Positions 36,322 through 50,600 are shown, counted from the stretch's first letter. The stretch: 64,000 nucleotides of DNA from Siniperca chuatsi (GCF_020085105.1 NC_058058.1:5305675-5369674), one strand, 5' to 3'. Numbers and translations: made by a program. Notes: a model not told the origin generated them from the letters alone.

Positions 36322-39300
36322 TTAAGTCACGCTACTATCATTGGCACCGACTTCACACACGTCTCCATCACACACACTTCGACTCAACCCTAGACCACCA
36401 AACATCCCTGATCCCTGACCCTGACCCGGACTCTGAGAGACGACCCCTAGAAGTGCCCCCGCGGCGGCCATGTTGTTGCTCAGAGCAGCACTGCTGCCGT
36501 TACTCACACTGTTGTTACTGCTGCTACTTCCTGTGGCTGAGACGCCGGCGTGCTGCGGCGACAGAACAGCGCTGGAAATATGTGGAGAAGAAACAGACAC
36601 TCCTCCTCTCCCCCCTCCTCCTCCCAGAATACCACCATGTCCGCCCTCACCTGCCGACAGGAGGAGGTGGGGGGAGGAAACCAAATCTGGCCCATCCTCA
36701 GCTCCACCTCCTCCTCTTCTCCCTCCCTCACCGCTGCTCCCGCCTTCGCCGCTGTCTCCCAGCCCGCCGCGCCTCTCGCAGTGTGAGCGATGCCTCATGA
36801 AGCTGTCGCGCCACATGAACTTCTTGCCGCAGCCAAGGCAGTCGTACGGCTTGAGGCCTGTGTGCGTCTTCATATGCTCTGTGAGGTGATGCTTCATCTT
36901 GAACTTCTTGGCACAGACGGGGCAGTGGAAGGGCCTCAGGTCCAGGTGCATGTTAATGTGGCGGTCCCTCATGCTCTTGTGGGTGAAGGTCTTACCACAG
37001 TGGCACATAAACACTTTCCCTGAGCCCCCCGTGCTGCTGTTACTGCCGCCACTGCCACCTCCAATCCCCCCGCTGTCCATGCCGTCAACTCCCAAACCGC
37101 CCTGCACCGACAGGTGGACCGCACCGTGCTCCAGACTGGGACCTTTGAAAGAGGGTCCTCCGATCATACCACCTGCCATCCCCAGGGGAGGGGCGGCAGC
37201 ATCCAGAGAGAGTCCAGAGGCCTGGCTGTAGAGGAGGATCTGGTTCCCCTGCATGTCCAGGGGGAAGAGCTGGGCCCGGGCTGTGGCTGCAGACTGAACC
37301 TGGCCCAGTAGCGCTGAAACAGCACGGTTAGCGCTCTGGCTCTGACCTGCTGCACTGTCATGAAGGTGCTGAGCTAAAGTCTGGTCCATTAAACTGCCTT
37401 CAAACTTGAGGTAGTCTTCCGGAGACTGGCAGTAGTCCACCTGGAGACAGGCAGGGAAAGGGTTTTTAGGATCTCTGATGAATGCAGAAAAGAAAATTCA
37501 CCTACTTGCTGGGATTTTGCTGCATCAGGACAAAAATGTCAAACTAGTGACTAGTGAAATACTTTTCAGTGATTTTACACAAACTTCTCTATAGACTGAG
37601 TCCTCAGTGCCTGCATGTTGGACAGACAATGTGCACCAGGCGGTATAGCACATCACCCCAGTTCAGATGGTTGTATTTCTGTCTCACCTGAACAAAGTTT
37701 GAGCCTCTTTGGCTACAATTTGGAATTTTGCAACTTTGGCGCCCCCTGGTGGTGGTATAAAAAACCACAGCACCAGTTTTCACTGGATCTGTCTCATATT
37801 TCTACAAACAAAAACGTCTGCTATCAGAATATTTCGAAAGATGCTATAATCACATGAAAATTCTACACATTGTGTCTTTAAAGCGAGTTTCAGCTCACCT
37901 GTGAGTCCATGTCGTTCTCAGCTCTGCCCCCCAGCTCGGCTGAAAGGCTCCTAACGTTGGAGATGTTGAAGTCGCTTCTCTCCCTCTCTCTGGCCAGCTC
38001 CAACTCCCTGTCATCCTCGTCCTCCTCGTCTTCTCCTCCCTCCTCCCCGGACACTACGATGAGGTCGTCATCCTCCATGCGTTCGGTTTTCACCACCACC
38101 CACTGTTTACGAGGCATTATGCTGGGCTGGCTGTAGGTTGGACGCTTCTGCGGCGTCAAAGCGGAGTGCTCCCCATCCTTTCAATTGAAATATTTCATGT
38201 TATAATACAGTTAACGAGGGATGCCTGGTCTTTGTTGTCAGTGAAAACTTTCTATTTTCACAAAATCAGATTTTGACATGCATCAACATGCATGTTTCAG
38301 TAGTGTTTCATAAACCCTACTGTTTTGGGAGGTTTTTAATGAAAGAAAAAACCTGAAAAGGACCAAATCTGGGTTTAAACCCAATTAAATGACGAGGAAA
38401 TAGATTTAAATACCAATACTACATTTTGGATGTTTAGGATACAGAACCTTCTTCACGTTAAAACAGAGCTTCTGCTGGCTCCTGAGTGCAATGTTTATTT
38501 TTGCATTATTATTTCCGTCCGTGCTTTTGTAATAACATCAAAATAATGCGAACAATAAGTGACCGCTGTCTAAATAATACACAGTCTCCTTTCATATAAC
38601 ATCTTGAGGGTTTTTATATTGCCATTAGGAAAACCAAACAAGAAAAATAAAATACTACCGAGAGTTTCCTCTTTAGAAGTTGCTTCATGGCTGCGGGACC
38701 AAAAGAAACCATGTTCTGCCCATGACAATGACATTACATCTATTCAACAATGGCCTGTATATCAATTACTGACAGACAAAAATGTTAAAATTTACACTGA
38801 TTTTGATTTTCAAAATAACTGTGAAGCTTCATGAAACTATAACTTTTTTTCAAAATAAAAGGTTTTCAGATTCATTTAAAGGTGCAGCAGTGTCGGTTGC
38901 TCCCACTGATGGACCCTCACACCTTACCTGATAGGAAGACACGCCGAAGCTGTCGCTGACCCCAACTTCCTGCTCTGACACTGAGCTCATTTTCTTCCTC
39001 CTCCCGCTGGCCCCTCCTCTTCCTCTCTTCCTTTGGTGGTACAGCACCTCCTCCTCTTCCTCCTCTACTTCCTCCTCCTCTTCCTCAATAAGGAAGGCTT
39101 CCTCTCCTCCCGATGGGGTGCAGTAGCTGGGGGTGTTGCTAGCCCCTCCTCCGTCCACTGAAGCCCCAGCTGTGGCTGCACAGCTTCCCCCAAAACTGCT
39201 CCCGTCCCTGGGGCTGAAGTAGTTGGTGCTGCTGGGAGACTGGCTCTCACTCGCTGACGGGCGGCTGGGAGGTTGGGAGGCACGCTGGGGCTCGTTGGAC

Positions 39301-40651
39301 CCTACGACCTGGGCTTGACCACCACCAACACCACCACCATCACTACCAGCTCCATTACCACCACTTGCACCACGGTCACCATTGCTGCTGCTACACCCGA
39401 GGTTAGCTGACCCTCCACCTCCTCCGACACTGGCTCCGTCCTGCACGCCGCCTCCTCCACTGCTCCCTCCTCCGGCCCGGCCCTCCTTCAGCAGCTCGGT
39501 GCATTTGTCCACGATGTGCCACATCTGCAGGACGCTGCCCACTGTGAGGTAGTTTACGATGTCCTCGCGCAGCATCTGGAGCTGACCGGTGTAGGCGCAG
39601 CTCAGCACGCTCTCAAACGCCAGCGGGTCCATTACCGCCGGGATGGAGACTGTAGACATGTTCTTCAGTAGTACCTGGGGGTGGGTGGAGAACAATTTAT
39701 CACAATAATACGTTCATCAATGATTTGTCCTGCCTCTACCACTCCACCTCCCCACTCTCTCCATGCCCTTGTCTCTTATTTCTTATCCACACTTATCATG
39801 GTGGGAAATTAACTTAATGGTCACAATCCAAATCCTAGTTAATTTATGCCGTCTTTGGATGTTAAATGTGTCTGCCAGCCCCTCAGACAGGTAGTCTGGA
39901 GTCTGATACAACCTCCCACCAAGTGTCAGTAAAGCTGGTCTTTGGCAGATGAGTAAGGCTCTCTTGAAACGAATAATAATTAAAGCATAAAAAACAGAAA
40001 ATACAGACACATAATTCAAGTGTCTGCATGAGGCTGCTGTCACGCTGCAGGCCTTTATTCTCAGTTCTAAATCTGTGTTTATATCTGATTAATCTGAATG
40101 ACTGTTCATACCTGTTCTGCCATGCTCATTGTTTCTTACCAAGAAATAATAAGAAGCAGATTAGTTTAAACACATTTTCACACAGATTTTATGTCTCGGG
40201 CACATCCCAAACTTGTATCTCGTTGCAATAAAGCACTGATGACTGTAATTTACAGTAAATCTGTTCATCTATTGATGAGTACAACTTCAATCTTGTGGTA
40301 GTAGAAACTGTGACTCCATGTAGCTTTTATGTGTTCATACTGATTAGAAAACGTCAGATCTTTTATTCACAAGGTAAGCTGTTTCCTGCCGGTGACATGA
40401 CAGCATAACACTCCCACCTGGTCATGGAAGTAGGGTGAGGAGGCGGCCAGGACGCAGCGGTGGGCTTTGAACACTTGTCCCTGGACGTGGATGGAGAGGT
40501 CACAGAGCCTGCCTTCTTCTCTCTGCCGGTTCAGACTTTCCAGCACCAAGGCCTGAGCGCTGGGGAAGCACACCTGCACCACCGAGCCCGATGTGTCCCT
40601 GGGAGCTGAGCTGCTGCTGCTGCTTCCCACTTCCATGGGCAGGGACTGCAT
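36322..40651 (-). CDS. zbtb22: ZBTB22 (BTB/POZ and C2H2 zinc-finger transcription factor)
   Basis: A nuclear BTB zinc-finger regulator whose gene neighbours DAXX and TAPBP in human too. Coding exons on the minus strand: 40651-40418, 39674-38928, 38177-37899, 37440-36322; all junctions are phase 0; 792 aa. The first Met is two codons from a good acceptor (ACCACCCAG before ATG), so coding starts in exon 2. Seen: a BTB domain spanning the first two coding exons (GRLCDLSIHVQGQVFKAHRC, LAASSPYFHDQ, then VMDPLAFESVLSCAYTGQL and VGSVLQMWHIVDKCTELL); a Gly/Ser linker with ENQSPSS-like SESQSPSSTNYFSPRDGSS; acidic runs; PTYSQPSIMPRKQWVVVK; the LDMQGNQIL block; then three zinc fingers near the end. Finger 1 starts Cys-His-Cys (one residue between its cysteines), as in human ZBTB22. 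The tail is Gly/Ser-rich. Confidence 0.95.
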
Positions 40652-41064
40652 CTGGGTGGTAGAAAAAACTTTCATGACTCCCAGTTTTAGCAGTTAAATT
40701 AGGTTTTTAGATTAAGTTCGACTGCTTTTATAATGGCATTCCTTCCTGGTTTGTTACTGTTGAATCTGTGCAGGGTGTGCTGTCCAGGCCACAGTCGAGT
40801 TTGATGTAAGGATGTGAGATAAAATTTGTATCACAATAACCAGAGGAGCTTGTTCTGATAGCCAGAATATCACCATATCTGTTTAGGTATGGAAAAATCA
40901 CTTGTTTAAATGTCACATGACAGCCATTCTCAGGTAGTTTGGAAATCATTCTGAAATAAATTTGACTTAATAAGTGCTTTGTAGTGGTAATTCAGGCAAA
41001 ATTATGAATTTTTAAAATTCAAAAAACAGTAAGCTAGATACTCAGTTTCAGTAGACTTAAAAGC

Positions 41065-41755
41065 AAAGCTAGTGCAATCTAATACAGCAGTCCTGCAAAT
41101 AAATTCTACCTTCATTAAGGTAAGAATGTTCAGTTTTTGTTATGAAATGTTTTAAAGAGGTTTATTCTACAAAACATCAGAAAATAGAGAAAAATGTCCA
41201 ATTCAGTTCCAGAGTCAAAGGTCGTCAAACGTCTTGTTTTAACAGTCCAAAACCCAAAGATATTTAGTTTACAATGATATAAAACATAGAAAAGCAGCAA
41301 ATCCTCACATTGGAGAAGCTGCAACCAGAAAGTTTGGACTTTTTTTTCTTAAAAAATGATTCAAAACGATTTATTAATCAATCATCAAAATAGCTGCTGA
41401 TTAATTTTCTGTCAAAACGACTGATCGATGAATCAGCTTATTGTAGCAGCTCTAGTTTTGCTCCATGATCATTTTGGAGGCTGTCGTTTGTGGTGATGTT
41501 GAATTGCATGGCACTATGCTGGCAGGTGTTTTTAATAGATGTACTCTACCCTCTAATATAAATGGGGTGGACAAAATATGAGAAACACCTCTCAGTATAT
41601 ATTTAATGCAAAACAATTCAACAGCACCACAAACTGAAACTGAAATGACTATCAACACCTTTCTACAACATTTTCCACAAAAACTGAACATTACAAGTGT
41701 CATCAAGGTCGAGTTTATTGCAGGGCTATTGTATTACATTGCATTAGCTTTAGCT
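41065..41755. mobile_element. Second copy of the palindromic DNA element, interrupted by another repeat
   Basis: Left arm GCAATCTAATACAGCAGTCC to about 41,145, resuming at 41,456 (TTTTGCTCCATGATCATTTT); the right arm, reverse-complemented, reads GCAATGTAATACAATAGCCC and has the same GTTCAGTTTTTGT block. The arms pair with each other and resemble the element at 22,236-22,691. The ends are more worn than in that copy, so this one looks older. Confidence 0.6.
41152..41455 (+). repeat. Dispersed teleost repeat, copy 3, inserted into the palindromic element
   Basis: Same family as 295-655: CATCAGAAAATAGAGAAAAA, CAGTCCAAAACCCAAAGATA, TTGGAGAAGCTGCAACCAGA, ending TGTAGCAGCTCTAG. It is 5'-truncated and sits inside the left arm of the palindromic element. 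Confidence 0.6.
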
Positions 41756-43080
41756 GGCAACTGGTAGTAGGTCAAATCCACCTCTCAGTAACACATGAAA
41801 TTCCAGATGTGTCCAGTGGTAAAGTTGAATTTTGTCAGGATATTTTTACTTTGTTGTGCAATTTCATTAAGTACAGTAGTTGCCCTTTTGAGCAAATTAC
41901 AGTAATTCTAATCTCAGCACCAATTCATTTGACTCTTCAAACTGCCAAACTTTGGTTCATTAAATAAAAAACAGCTGATATTACCTGACAACTCAAGGTT
42001 ATTTCTCAACCTGACTAATTCTCAGACAGTCAAAGGACTCGAAGATGATGATTGCGATTAAGTGGGATGCTTTAATCACATCTTTATCCTGCATGTGTGG
42101 GAGAGCAGGGGGGTGATAAATGCAAAGGGAACAGTGGCCATAATCAAGGAAGCCACTTAGAAAAGACTCTTAATTCACCCAGAATACACTGCAAATTAGT
42201 GCTCCTTGAGACAGTCAGGAACTACACAGCCTTGTGCAACTGAAAACCTTAAGTGTCTATTTGAAGTCTCTTTGTTAGATCTCAGCCATAGTCACAGTCT
42301 GTCTTTGTGCAGCCAGCCTCCCCTGCTGCATGCAGCTCTGTTTGAATGCAGTGACAACAAGCTGCACATTATGTATATCTGCAGCTGTACTTATATGCAT
42401 TTAATTATTGCATCGTCATGCATCACATGTGTTTTATCAGACCGTCCCTGCCCTGATGACACCATGGCTGATTTGAAATGACTGCACTTTGACAACAGAA
42501 AGGTAGTTGATGAAAAACTCAGATCAACAGTGTGATTTTGTACTTTACAGAAAACTAAAACAACACATCACGCCATTAATTAGTGAGCAGAACATGCCCA
42601 CATCACATGCATGGCCGTAGCACTTTGTGGCTGTGTTATTAGTGCATGACAACATCAACAGCTGGATTACAAACACTCTTTTAGTTGACAAGCTACAAAA
42701 GCAAAAGCCGTTGCCTGAAAACCAGGCTAGCATAGTTGTGAAGATGTTTTGCTGATGGAAGTCATCTCCTTTCAGACACCACACAGAGAAACAGTTGCAA
42801 ACCGACAGAGATTCAGACTCTAATCATACAGATGTGACGTTAGCCTGCATGCTAGCTCAAACGGCTGGCTGCAGAAAGCCTGCGCCGCCGCGGACATTAA
42901 ACTCACCGTTTTAGTTGACACTGCAGCCTTCAAAGGTACAGCCTGTGACCGAGCTGACGGCCGTGTGTCCCGCCACTTTCTCCAGGCCCTGAAGTTTGAG
43001 GACCATTTTTCGGAAATGTTCTTCCCATCTGAGCTCTTCTGCAGCGGCAGACGGCGACGCGGCGCCTTTAAAAGGATTCC

Positions 43081-44165
43081 AGACAGACGAGCCAGACTTC
43101 GGCCGACAAAAAAATAAATTAAATAAATAATCAAACGAACACGTTTAAATACTGCGTTAGCATTTCTAACGTTAATAACAGCAACAGCAGGCAGGAGAGT
43201 GATCTGAAATAGTGATGATGATGATGATGAGAAAGCAGTTAACGGGCGTTCAGGAACTTCATACACACACCAGCACTGTGAATTAGTTTTTTTCTAATCT
43301 TTATCCCAAATCATCTTAGAAAACTATTTACACACATGCATTGTGTATAAACACACATACATATATAAATATATATATATACACATATACACACGCAGTA
43401 TATATACATATTGTAGATATGTTGGATTATATGCAATGTTTACTTTCCATCAGTTTCTTAATCTCCTTTCATGTAAATCTTTAAAATACTACAAATAGAT
43501 GAAATACTGTACAGAAAACTTAAACTAGGAAGCAATAAAAGATGATGATGATGCTGAATAGCAAAGTGCATCTTCATCATGTCCAATGTATACAATCTGA
43601 GCAAACACTGACTAATGTGACTCATGCTGGATAATCAATGAACATCTGCCTTAGACACTTTAATATAGTCTTTACTTTATATAACAATCCTCTCTTTATC
43701 TTGTTTGTTTGTCCTCCAGGGTTGATGTGTAAACATAACTCACAACTGCAATAAAGTTTGCCAACCTAGGCAACTTAGATCCAAAATAGAGGCGACTAGA
43801 TGTTCACAGTCAACAAATGCCTGAAAGTTTATTTCCAAACTATAGTCGAATGAAACTGAACTCATTTGCCTGGAAAGTAAAACAAGGGAATTCAAAAAGG
43901 TGAAACACTGTAGTTTGATGTCAGTAATGTTACACGATTTGCCACAATATGCTTTATGAAAGCATTAGCAATAGTTTGTTTGAAATGAACACAAGACAAC
44001 ACAGGAAAAATAAGCAGCCCATCTACTGAATGTTTTTATTATCACACCAGGTTGAGTCAGAGACTACAGATAGAAAAATGACAACATAAAAATGGCCGCC
44101 CTTCACCCAAAAAAAAAAAAAAATCGAGAAAACAAAAATGACAGTATCAGTTTAATTGCACTGCA
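43081..44165. other. Spacer between zbtb22 promoter and kifc1 3' end
   Basis: AT-rich, with short (ATG/GAT)n near 43,213-43,230 and a TATA/CACA-rich patch at about 43,340-43,400. No coding or RNA feature is recognised. The left end may hold upstream zbtb22 promoter elements. Confidence 0.5.
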
Positions 44166-44603
44166 TTTATTTGCAATTATTGTGCAAGTTATACGTAACA
44201 TGTTATATTTCAATTGAAAAAAGAAAAGAAAAGAGAAGAACTGAATAATATGGGTCCTCCTAAAATCTGACATATCCACGGAGATTAAATGTCTCAACAA
44301 GAGAATTACCTCATCAGTCAAAAACCCTTGAGAGGCATAAATGTATTAAAAAAAAATTATCTGACAAGAAATATGGGTACACATCCACTTGATTTAAATA
44401 TCAGTATACAAATGTTTAAAAGCCTGATCACTAATCAAGGCCTAGAGAATATACAGAAGGATTTTTGGTTCTTACTGAGTGGCACCATAGTGTGAGCCAA
44501 TGTGTAAGTAAAAGACACGGAAAACAATTACACTGAACATTTCATGTGACCATAATGGTAAAAGTAGTAAGAACAGAGTTAAGATCTTTTAAAGCACTTC
44601 GCT
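44166..44603 (-). other. kifc1: kifc1 3' UTR
   Basis: Lies downstream of the kifc1 stop on the minus strand. TTTATT at 44,166-44,171 (AATAAA on the gene strand) is the first candidate polyadenylation signal; another lies near 44,034. Confidence 0.45.
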
Positions 44604-47600
44604 CTACTTCCTGTTGGCACTTGCGGTCCCAATCACACAGTCGTTCACCTGAAAAGAGAGTAAACACAAAGCATTTTATGTTATAAATCCCAAAGTCACA
44701 ATTACACGAAAAATACAAAACTGTTATCTGTTAGATCATTTTACACTGTAACATAATCAATGTTGTGACATAATAGTGTTAAATGCATCATAGGAGAAAT
44801 TATATTAAAACTAGTCAACAGATTTCAACTAAATTATGTGAAAAATAAAGCTATGGGTCAGGAAACAGGTAATTCGCTGATGAAGATTTAAAAATATTTC
44901 TTTAAACATTGCTAGATGGGGCATTTTTGAACATTTTAATGATTTACTCAGGAACTATTGTACTTTATCTTAAAAAAGAGCCTTCTCTTGAACTTTCCAT
45001 GCTAATTTATCAAACAACGTGGGGGAAATGCTAATAACATCATGAGACAAGACATTATGGGTTGCTGGGAAAAGTTTCCTGGAGCATTCCCCAAATACAA
45101 GTTAATTAAACTTCATGATGAAATTCGCTTTATCTCCAGTCTCACATCATGTGATTAATGTACTCGTGTCATCTTTTACCAGCTGTCTCATCAAGATAGG
45201 ACATTAAACGACCATAGATGCCACTGACCTTGCTGGCAAACCTCAAGGAGTTGAGGGTTTCCCCAAAGCTGTCTGGCTCTGGGGCGATGTTCACAAACAT
45301 CAGGCTGGGATGAGAAATGCAGAAATACAATCAACATAAATAAACTTATTAGAATAAAAGAACACAAAATCCTTTCCAAGTTTTCCTGGGTGAGAATTTA
45401 AAACCAGCAAAAGGATGGTAAAGTCCTAATTTGTCTGCCCAGATTTGGGAGGTAAGCAGCTACAATATGGAGCTTACGTGCAGTCAGACTGAATAGAGTG
45501 ATTTGCTGCCTTGAGCTCAAGTGACAACGCAACACAGCGTCTGCTGGAGTAAGAATATCGGTGTCTATGTTGATGAAGAACTCACGTTTTGCTGTTTCCT
45601 CCCAAGCAGCCCTGCAGAAGGTAGGTAAGCTTGGAGTTCCTGTATGGAACGTAGCTCTCCTGGAACACAAACAAAATCCATTTATGCCACAAACAAAATG
45701 AAGAGAAGCGAGATGTTTAGCATTTTGTCATCCTGAACGCATCCTGGGTGCAAATGAACAATATATCTGAGGCTTAACAGACTCAGAAGCTGCAGCCTCT
45801 CTGAACTCAGCATTGTTGTTTTCATCCAGGCTCCTGCTTACAGACCTTGTTGGCCAGTGCGGCGATGACGATGCCCAGGTTGGACAGGGAGCCGTTGATG
45901 GCCGTCATCTCCTTGAAGCGCTCACCCTGAGACTGACTCTTCAGCATTCGCTCACTGCCAGCCAAGTCCACCAGGCACAGAGTGGCTATATGCACAACAA
46001 ACAAACAGCTTTATTAAAAAATAAAAAACTAAACTAAACTACTTTTACTACACAGTAAAATCAGATTATACAAAGACGACATATCACATATGTAAAAACT
46101 GCAACAAATTTGGACAACCAAACAAGATATCTCCTGTAACTGTGGTAAAGAGACACAATAACATTAATGTTGAGTCAACAGACCAGACTTTGTTCTGTTG
46201 CTGAGGTTTGATATTCTAAAAACACAAGTGAAACCGCGTTTCTGATACTGCCGTAATTAGTGGGATTTTACTCACATTTGCATTTGACATCCCTGCCAGC
46301 ATTCGCTCCCTCGATATCCAGCTGGAAGACTGAATGGGAGCGAGAGGATCGGTCATTCTGGGCCGTCTGGGCCGTGGAGCGATTCTGATTGGCCAGCGCA
46401 ATCAGACCGAGAACCTGGCAGGAGGAGGGAATCATATCGAATATTTACTGTAAAGTAACAAATGTATAAATAAAATGGTATGTACATAGTTAACTGATGT
46501 CAATCATACTTGTTTATTGATTTAAAAATGAAATATATATAATTTTTTTTTAAAACATGGAAATTATGTTGCTCAACAGTCACATAACTGAAGCGCTTGA
46601 GATATCTGCCTGCCGTACCTGATCCTCGTTGGAGACCTTTTCGTAGGTGAGGTTGGTGATTGTCACCTCATTGTTGGTCGACTTTCGGATCTCATGCTCG
46701 GGCCTCTTGCTGGCTTTGCCGGTGTAGAGGAGGTCTCGTAGGGTCTCATTGTAAATTTCAACAAAGCTCGCTGTGAAGGTGAACTGAGATAAAAACAGAA
46801 ACGGTTCCAACATTTAATAAAAATGTTCACTGTATCTCCTCCACAGATACAAACATACTGCATGCCAATAGGAGATATAAACTGGCAGTGTGACATTTAC
46901 CTTTGGTTTGTTTTAGTGGCTGGCATTAACAGTGGCACACAGAGCATGAATCTAACCCGGTGTGACACTTTGGGTGCCAAAAGAAAAAAACCTGACTTTG
47001 CCAGTGTGGGAGCACATTGGGTTTAGCATTGAAGCAGCTTCTCTTTATGGCAAAGTGTATCTTGTGATGCCTGTAATCTATTTTTACTAGACCACCACAG
47101 CCAGGCCTGAGAAGTTAAACTACGCTGTTAAACCTCCAGTCCTTTTGTACTCACTGATTTGATTATTTTATAAGCTAATGAAATAAGGCTGGCATTGTTT
47201 TATCTTTTTCATTTTGTTCAAAACGTCTGTGTGTGAACTGTGTGAGCTTCTGTGTCTCAGTGTTTGTTCAAAGCAGCCTAAGTGAAGCCATCTAAAAAGT
47301 TGTAACATTGATTTTTGCGTTGCTCTGGGAGAAATCCCACTAGTGTGCAAAATCTCCCAATGCAACAGCCTGGGCGGCTCTCTATGAGCGTGTTTCTGTG
47401 CATCTGTCTCACACTGTATTTGACATTGTGTTGTCCTATAAATGTGTCAGAATGTACTTTCTCACTTTAGTAATCATCCACATGTATCTGAATCACTGTA
47501 AAATCAAGTCCTGAGCATTTAGTTCTGGTTAATAAGTTTGTTTCTGCAGTAGTGCTGAATACTATTAGTAGATTGATCAACAGGGAAACTATTCTTTCCA

Positions 47601-50600
47601 ATTAAAAAATAAATACATTTTGATTTGTCAAGTAAATAAATAAATAAATAAAAAAACATTTGCTGGTTACAACTTTACAACTGCATAGAGCTTTTCTCTA
47701 TTTAATACGTTGTGTTTTGTGATACGTCACACATCAAAAAGTAAGTTTTGAGCCAAATGTTAGTTCTGGTATTTAACACTATTGCTGGCCGGTTATACAG
47801 AAAGTACTATAAAAATTCATAGAAATATCATTAAGTAAAATGACCATTACCTGCAGCCACTGTCTGCAGGATTCATCAAGTTTACACATTTTTAACACTA
47901 GGATATAACACAATAACTGATAATCAAAGCAACTGTAGAATTATTACAGCATTAGTTTACAGTCAACAACAAACATGTCTAACCAGCAAACAAAAATATT
48001 AAGTAACTAACATAGTAAAGACCTTTAAGCAGCTATAATTGATATTATTATAACAATGTATCAAATGACAATGTGAAAAGAATGTGAAAATGTGAAAGGG
48101 GTCACTCGTAGTGATGAACCTACAGAGAATTATCACCTGATTCTGCAGCTCCCCTTTATGGAGCTTTACAGAGTCCAGCGAAAAAGCCACTGGACACTGC
48201 CTGCTCAGCAGCAGACAGACACAGCTAGAGACTAGCTGGTGAACATAGTGGAGCATTTAGCAGCTAAAGATCTTGCTAAGTAACGGCAGGATGTGTAAAT
48301 CAGCAACTGAACTGTTTCCTAACAAGTTTGTCATATCAACCTAAAAAGGGATATGTCAATTTTGTGCAACGTGTTTCTGCTGCCCACAAGTGGCAAAAAC
48401 AAACAAAAAACTAAACAGAGCAAGTTTAAAATGCTTCAATTGAGTAAAAATATTATTTCTAATGGAAGACTTTTCTCAGGATTTTAGTGGACAGAATTAA
48501 TTTTGGATACTACTACCTCTTTTCCCTATATGTATTCACATGCATGACATTACACACTAACCTCCCAGCCTTCTGCTCCCAGTTTCTCTGCTGCTCTGAA
48601 GATCTGCAGCACGGCTCTGGGAATGACACCTCTGGTTGCATCAAACTCGTCTCCCTCCATGGTGTAAGTCTTTCCACTTCCTGTCTGCCCATAGGCGAAA
48701 CAGCAGACATTGTAGCCATCCAATGCTGACTGCACCAGCAGCGAGATCTCTTCAAAGACCTGAAAACAAAGTCACCATGAATTTCCTGCTCTGGAGGGAA
48801 ACAGCCACAAAATATTAATGTATTTTGTATTTTAAAAGACAGTGGAATTAATTCATGATAACTCTTTTAGTCTTTTAGATTCTTTTATATATTGGAAATT
48901 GTGATACATTGTGTATATTGTTTACCTCCTGTTGTGAAGCCTGGGGGCCAAACACCCGGTCAAAACTGAAGTTGTAATTCTTTTGAGTGTCTGCAGTTTT
49001 GCCTGTGTGAGACTGAAAAACAGAATTGAGTTTTGTAGTTTGAGATATGCTTACACATGCAACACAAGCAAAATGTTGTTTCTTTCAGTCACTTCTTCTT
49101 TTGTTTGTGATGATGTGGCACTGCCCGTCACTTTGACACAGACACATGTTGTTGTTATGGTGACATCCAACTCATTTAAATATGGCTATTTCCCCCCCAC
49201 CTACAATGTAATTGGCTGGTTAGACAGTAAATACATCACATGAAACTTGCCAATGTGACCTGCAGAAAAAAAAACCAACCCAACAGTTTCCTTAACTACA
49301 GAGATCTGGTGTGCTGACAGGATTCTCACCTCCTCTGTTTTGGCCAGTGTTATCATTTTCATGTCACTGGCCGGGAGCTGGATGTGCTTGCTGAGGCCTC
49401 CATCTGCTAGTGGGCGCACTCTGCAGAAGACCCTGATATTGCCCTGCATGAAAATTAGTCTCATTAGTCAGAGAGAAGGGTAACAACATTTGTTTGGTTG
49501 TTACAAAATCGATAGAGAAGGATCTGGTTGACAACACAAAGTACAAAAATAAATCACAAAGGAATTCAAAAAAGGAAACAAACAAAATGAGGAAAACACT
49601 GGTGAAAGTGTTGGAACAGAACTAGAGGCAAGGTAAGCCAGCCCATGGATCAGCTGAAAGGCCTTTGAGGGTGCCGTCACTGGGCTGTGTTGAGCCGTCA
49701 CCCCACATTGGAACTTGCCTTGAGCTCCTGGATGGTATTGTGGAGCCGTCTGCGCTCCATCTCCCTGGCATAGAGCTCATCTTTCTGCTGGGCCACAGTC
49801 TCTTTGAGAGAGCGGACTTCTTCCTCTTTCTCTCTGACGGTCACTTGCAGGCGGGCCAGAGTTGACTCCTGCACTGAAAGCTTCATCTGGAGTGGAGTGA
49901 TAGACAGACCATAAATAATAAATAAATAAATAACACTATAACAACTATAAATATTGCCTTTTACAAAATCTTTCATGACCATGAAATTTTCTGTTTTAAA
50001 ATAATAACTTCTTGGTTGGATTTCAGGAAAGTAACAGGTCCTGTCTTGGTTGTTAAATGCCCAGTTGTTTGCCAGAATAAATAATCGTCCTGTATAAATC
50101 CACAGGGAGAGTATGGCACTAGCTCCATTACGGTTAGGCACTTTAGGCAAATGGCATATTTATTTAATGATACCACACAGCCAAAATGACCAGTATTAGC
50201 TGCTATCCAGCAGCAGACTTTATACCTTGAGAGTTTGCAGCTCTGTCTCTTGGCTGTCTCGGAGAGTCTCCATGACCTTGTATTTGCCCTCTAAGTTGGA
50301 CAGCTCCTTTTGAAGAGTGCTCTTATCACTTGAGACTTTCTCCAACTCATCCCGGACTCCTGACAATGCCTGCAGCTCCTCCTCATACTCACTAAAAATC
50401 ACCAAAAAGAAAGGACATTTAATGGCGTCCAGACAGAAATTAATAACACTACGATATGCCAACAGTAAAATATTTAATTTTTTTTTTTTTTTTTTTTTAA
50501 ATGAAAGGGTCCTTGCACCTGATCTGGCTCCTCTGCCTCTGAAGGTCTTTCTGCATTTCAGCCACTCTCGTTTGGCTCTGGACCACCGAGTCTCTCAGAA

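Larger units (their letters stand above)
40652..43080 (-). other. zbtb22: zbtb22 5' UTR intron, first exon and CpG-rich promoter
   Basis: A good donor (AACTAAAACG before GTGAGTTT) at 42,907/42,906 on the minus strand marks the end of a non-coding first exon that extends up to roughly 43,080 through GC-rich sequence (CGCCGCGG, GGCGCCTTT). This joins the acceptor just before the ATG at 40,651. The intron contains the nested repeat pair at 41,065-41,755; otherwise I see nothing coding in it. Confidence 0.6.

Noticed and set aside
36470-37231. Several Pro/Ser/Arg-rich plus-strand frames opposite the last zbtb22 exon
   Set aside because: They mirror the GC-rich Gly/Ser and zinc-finger coding of zbtb22 on the other strand.
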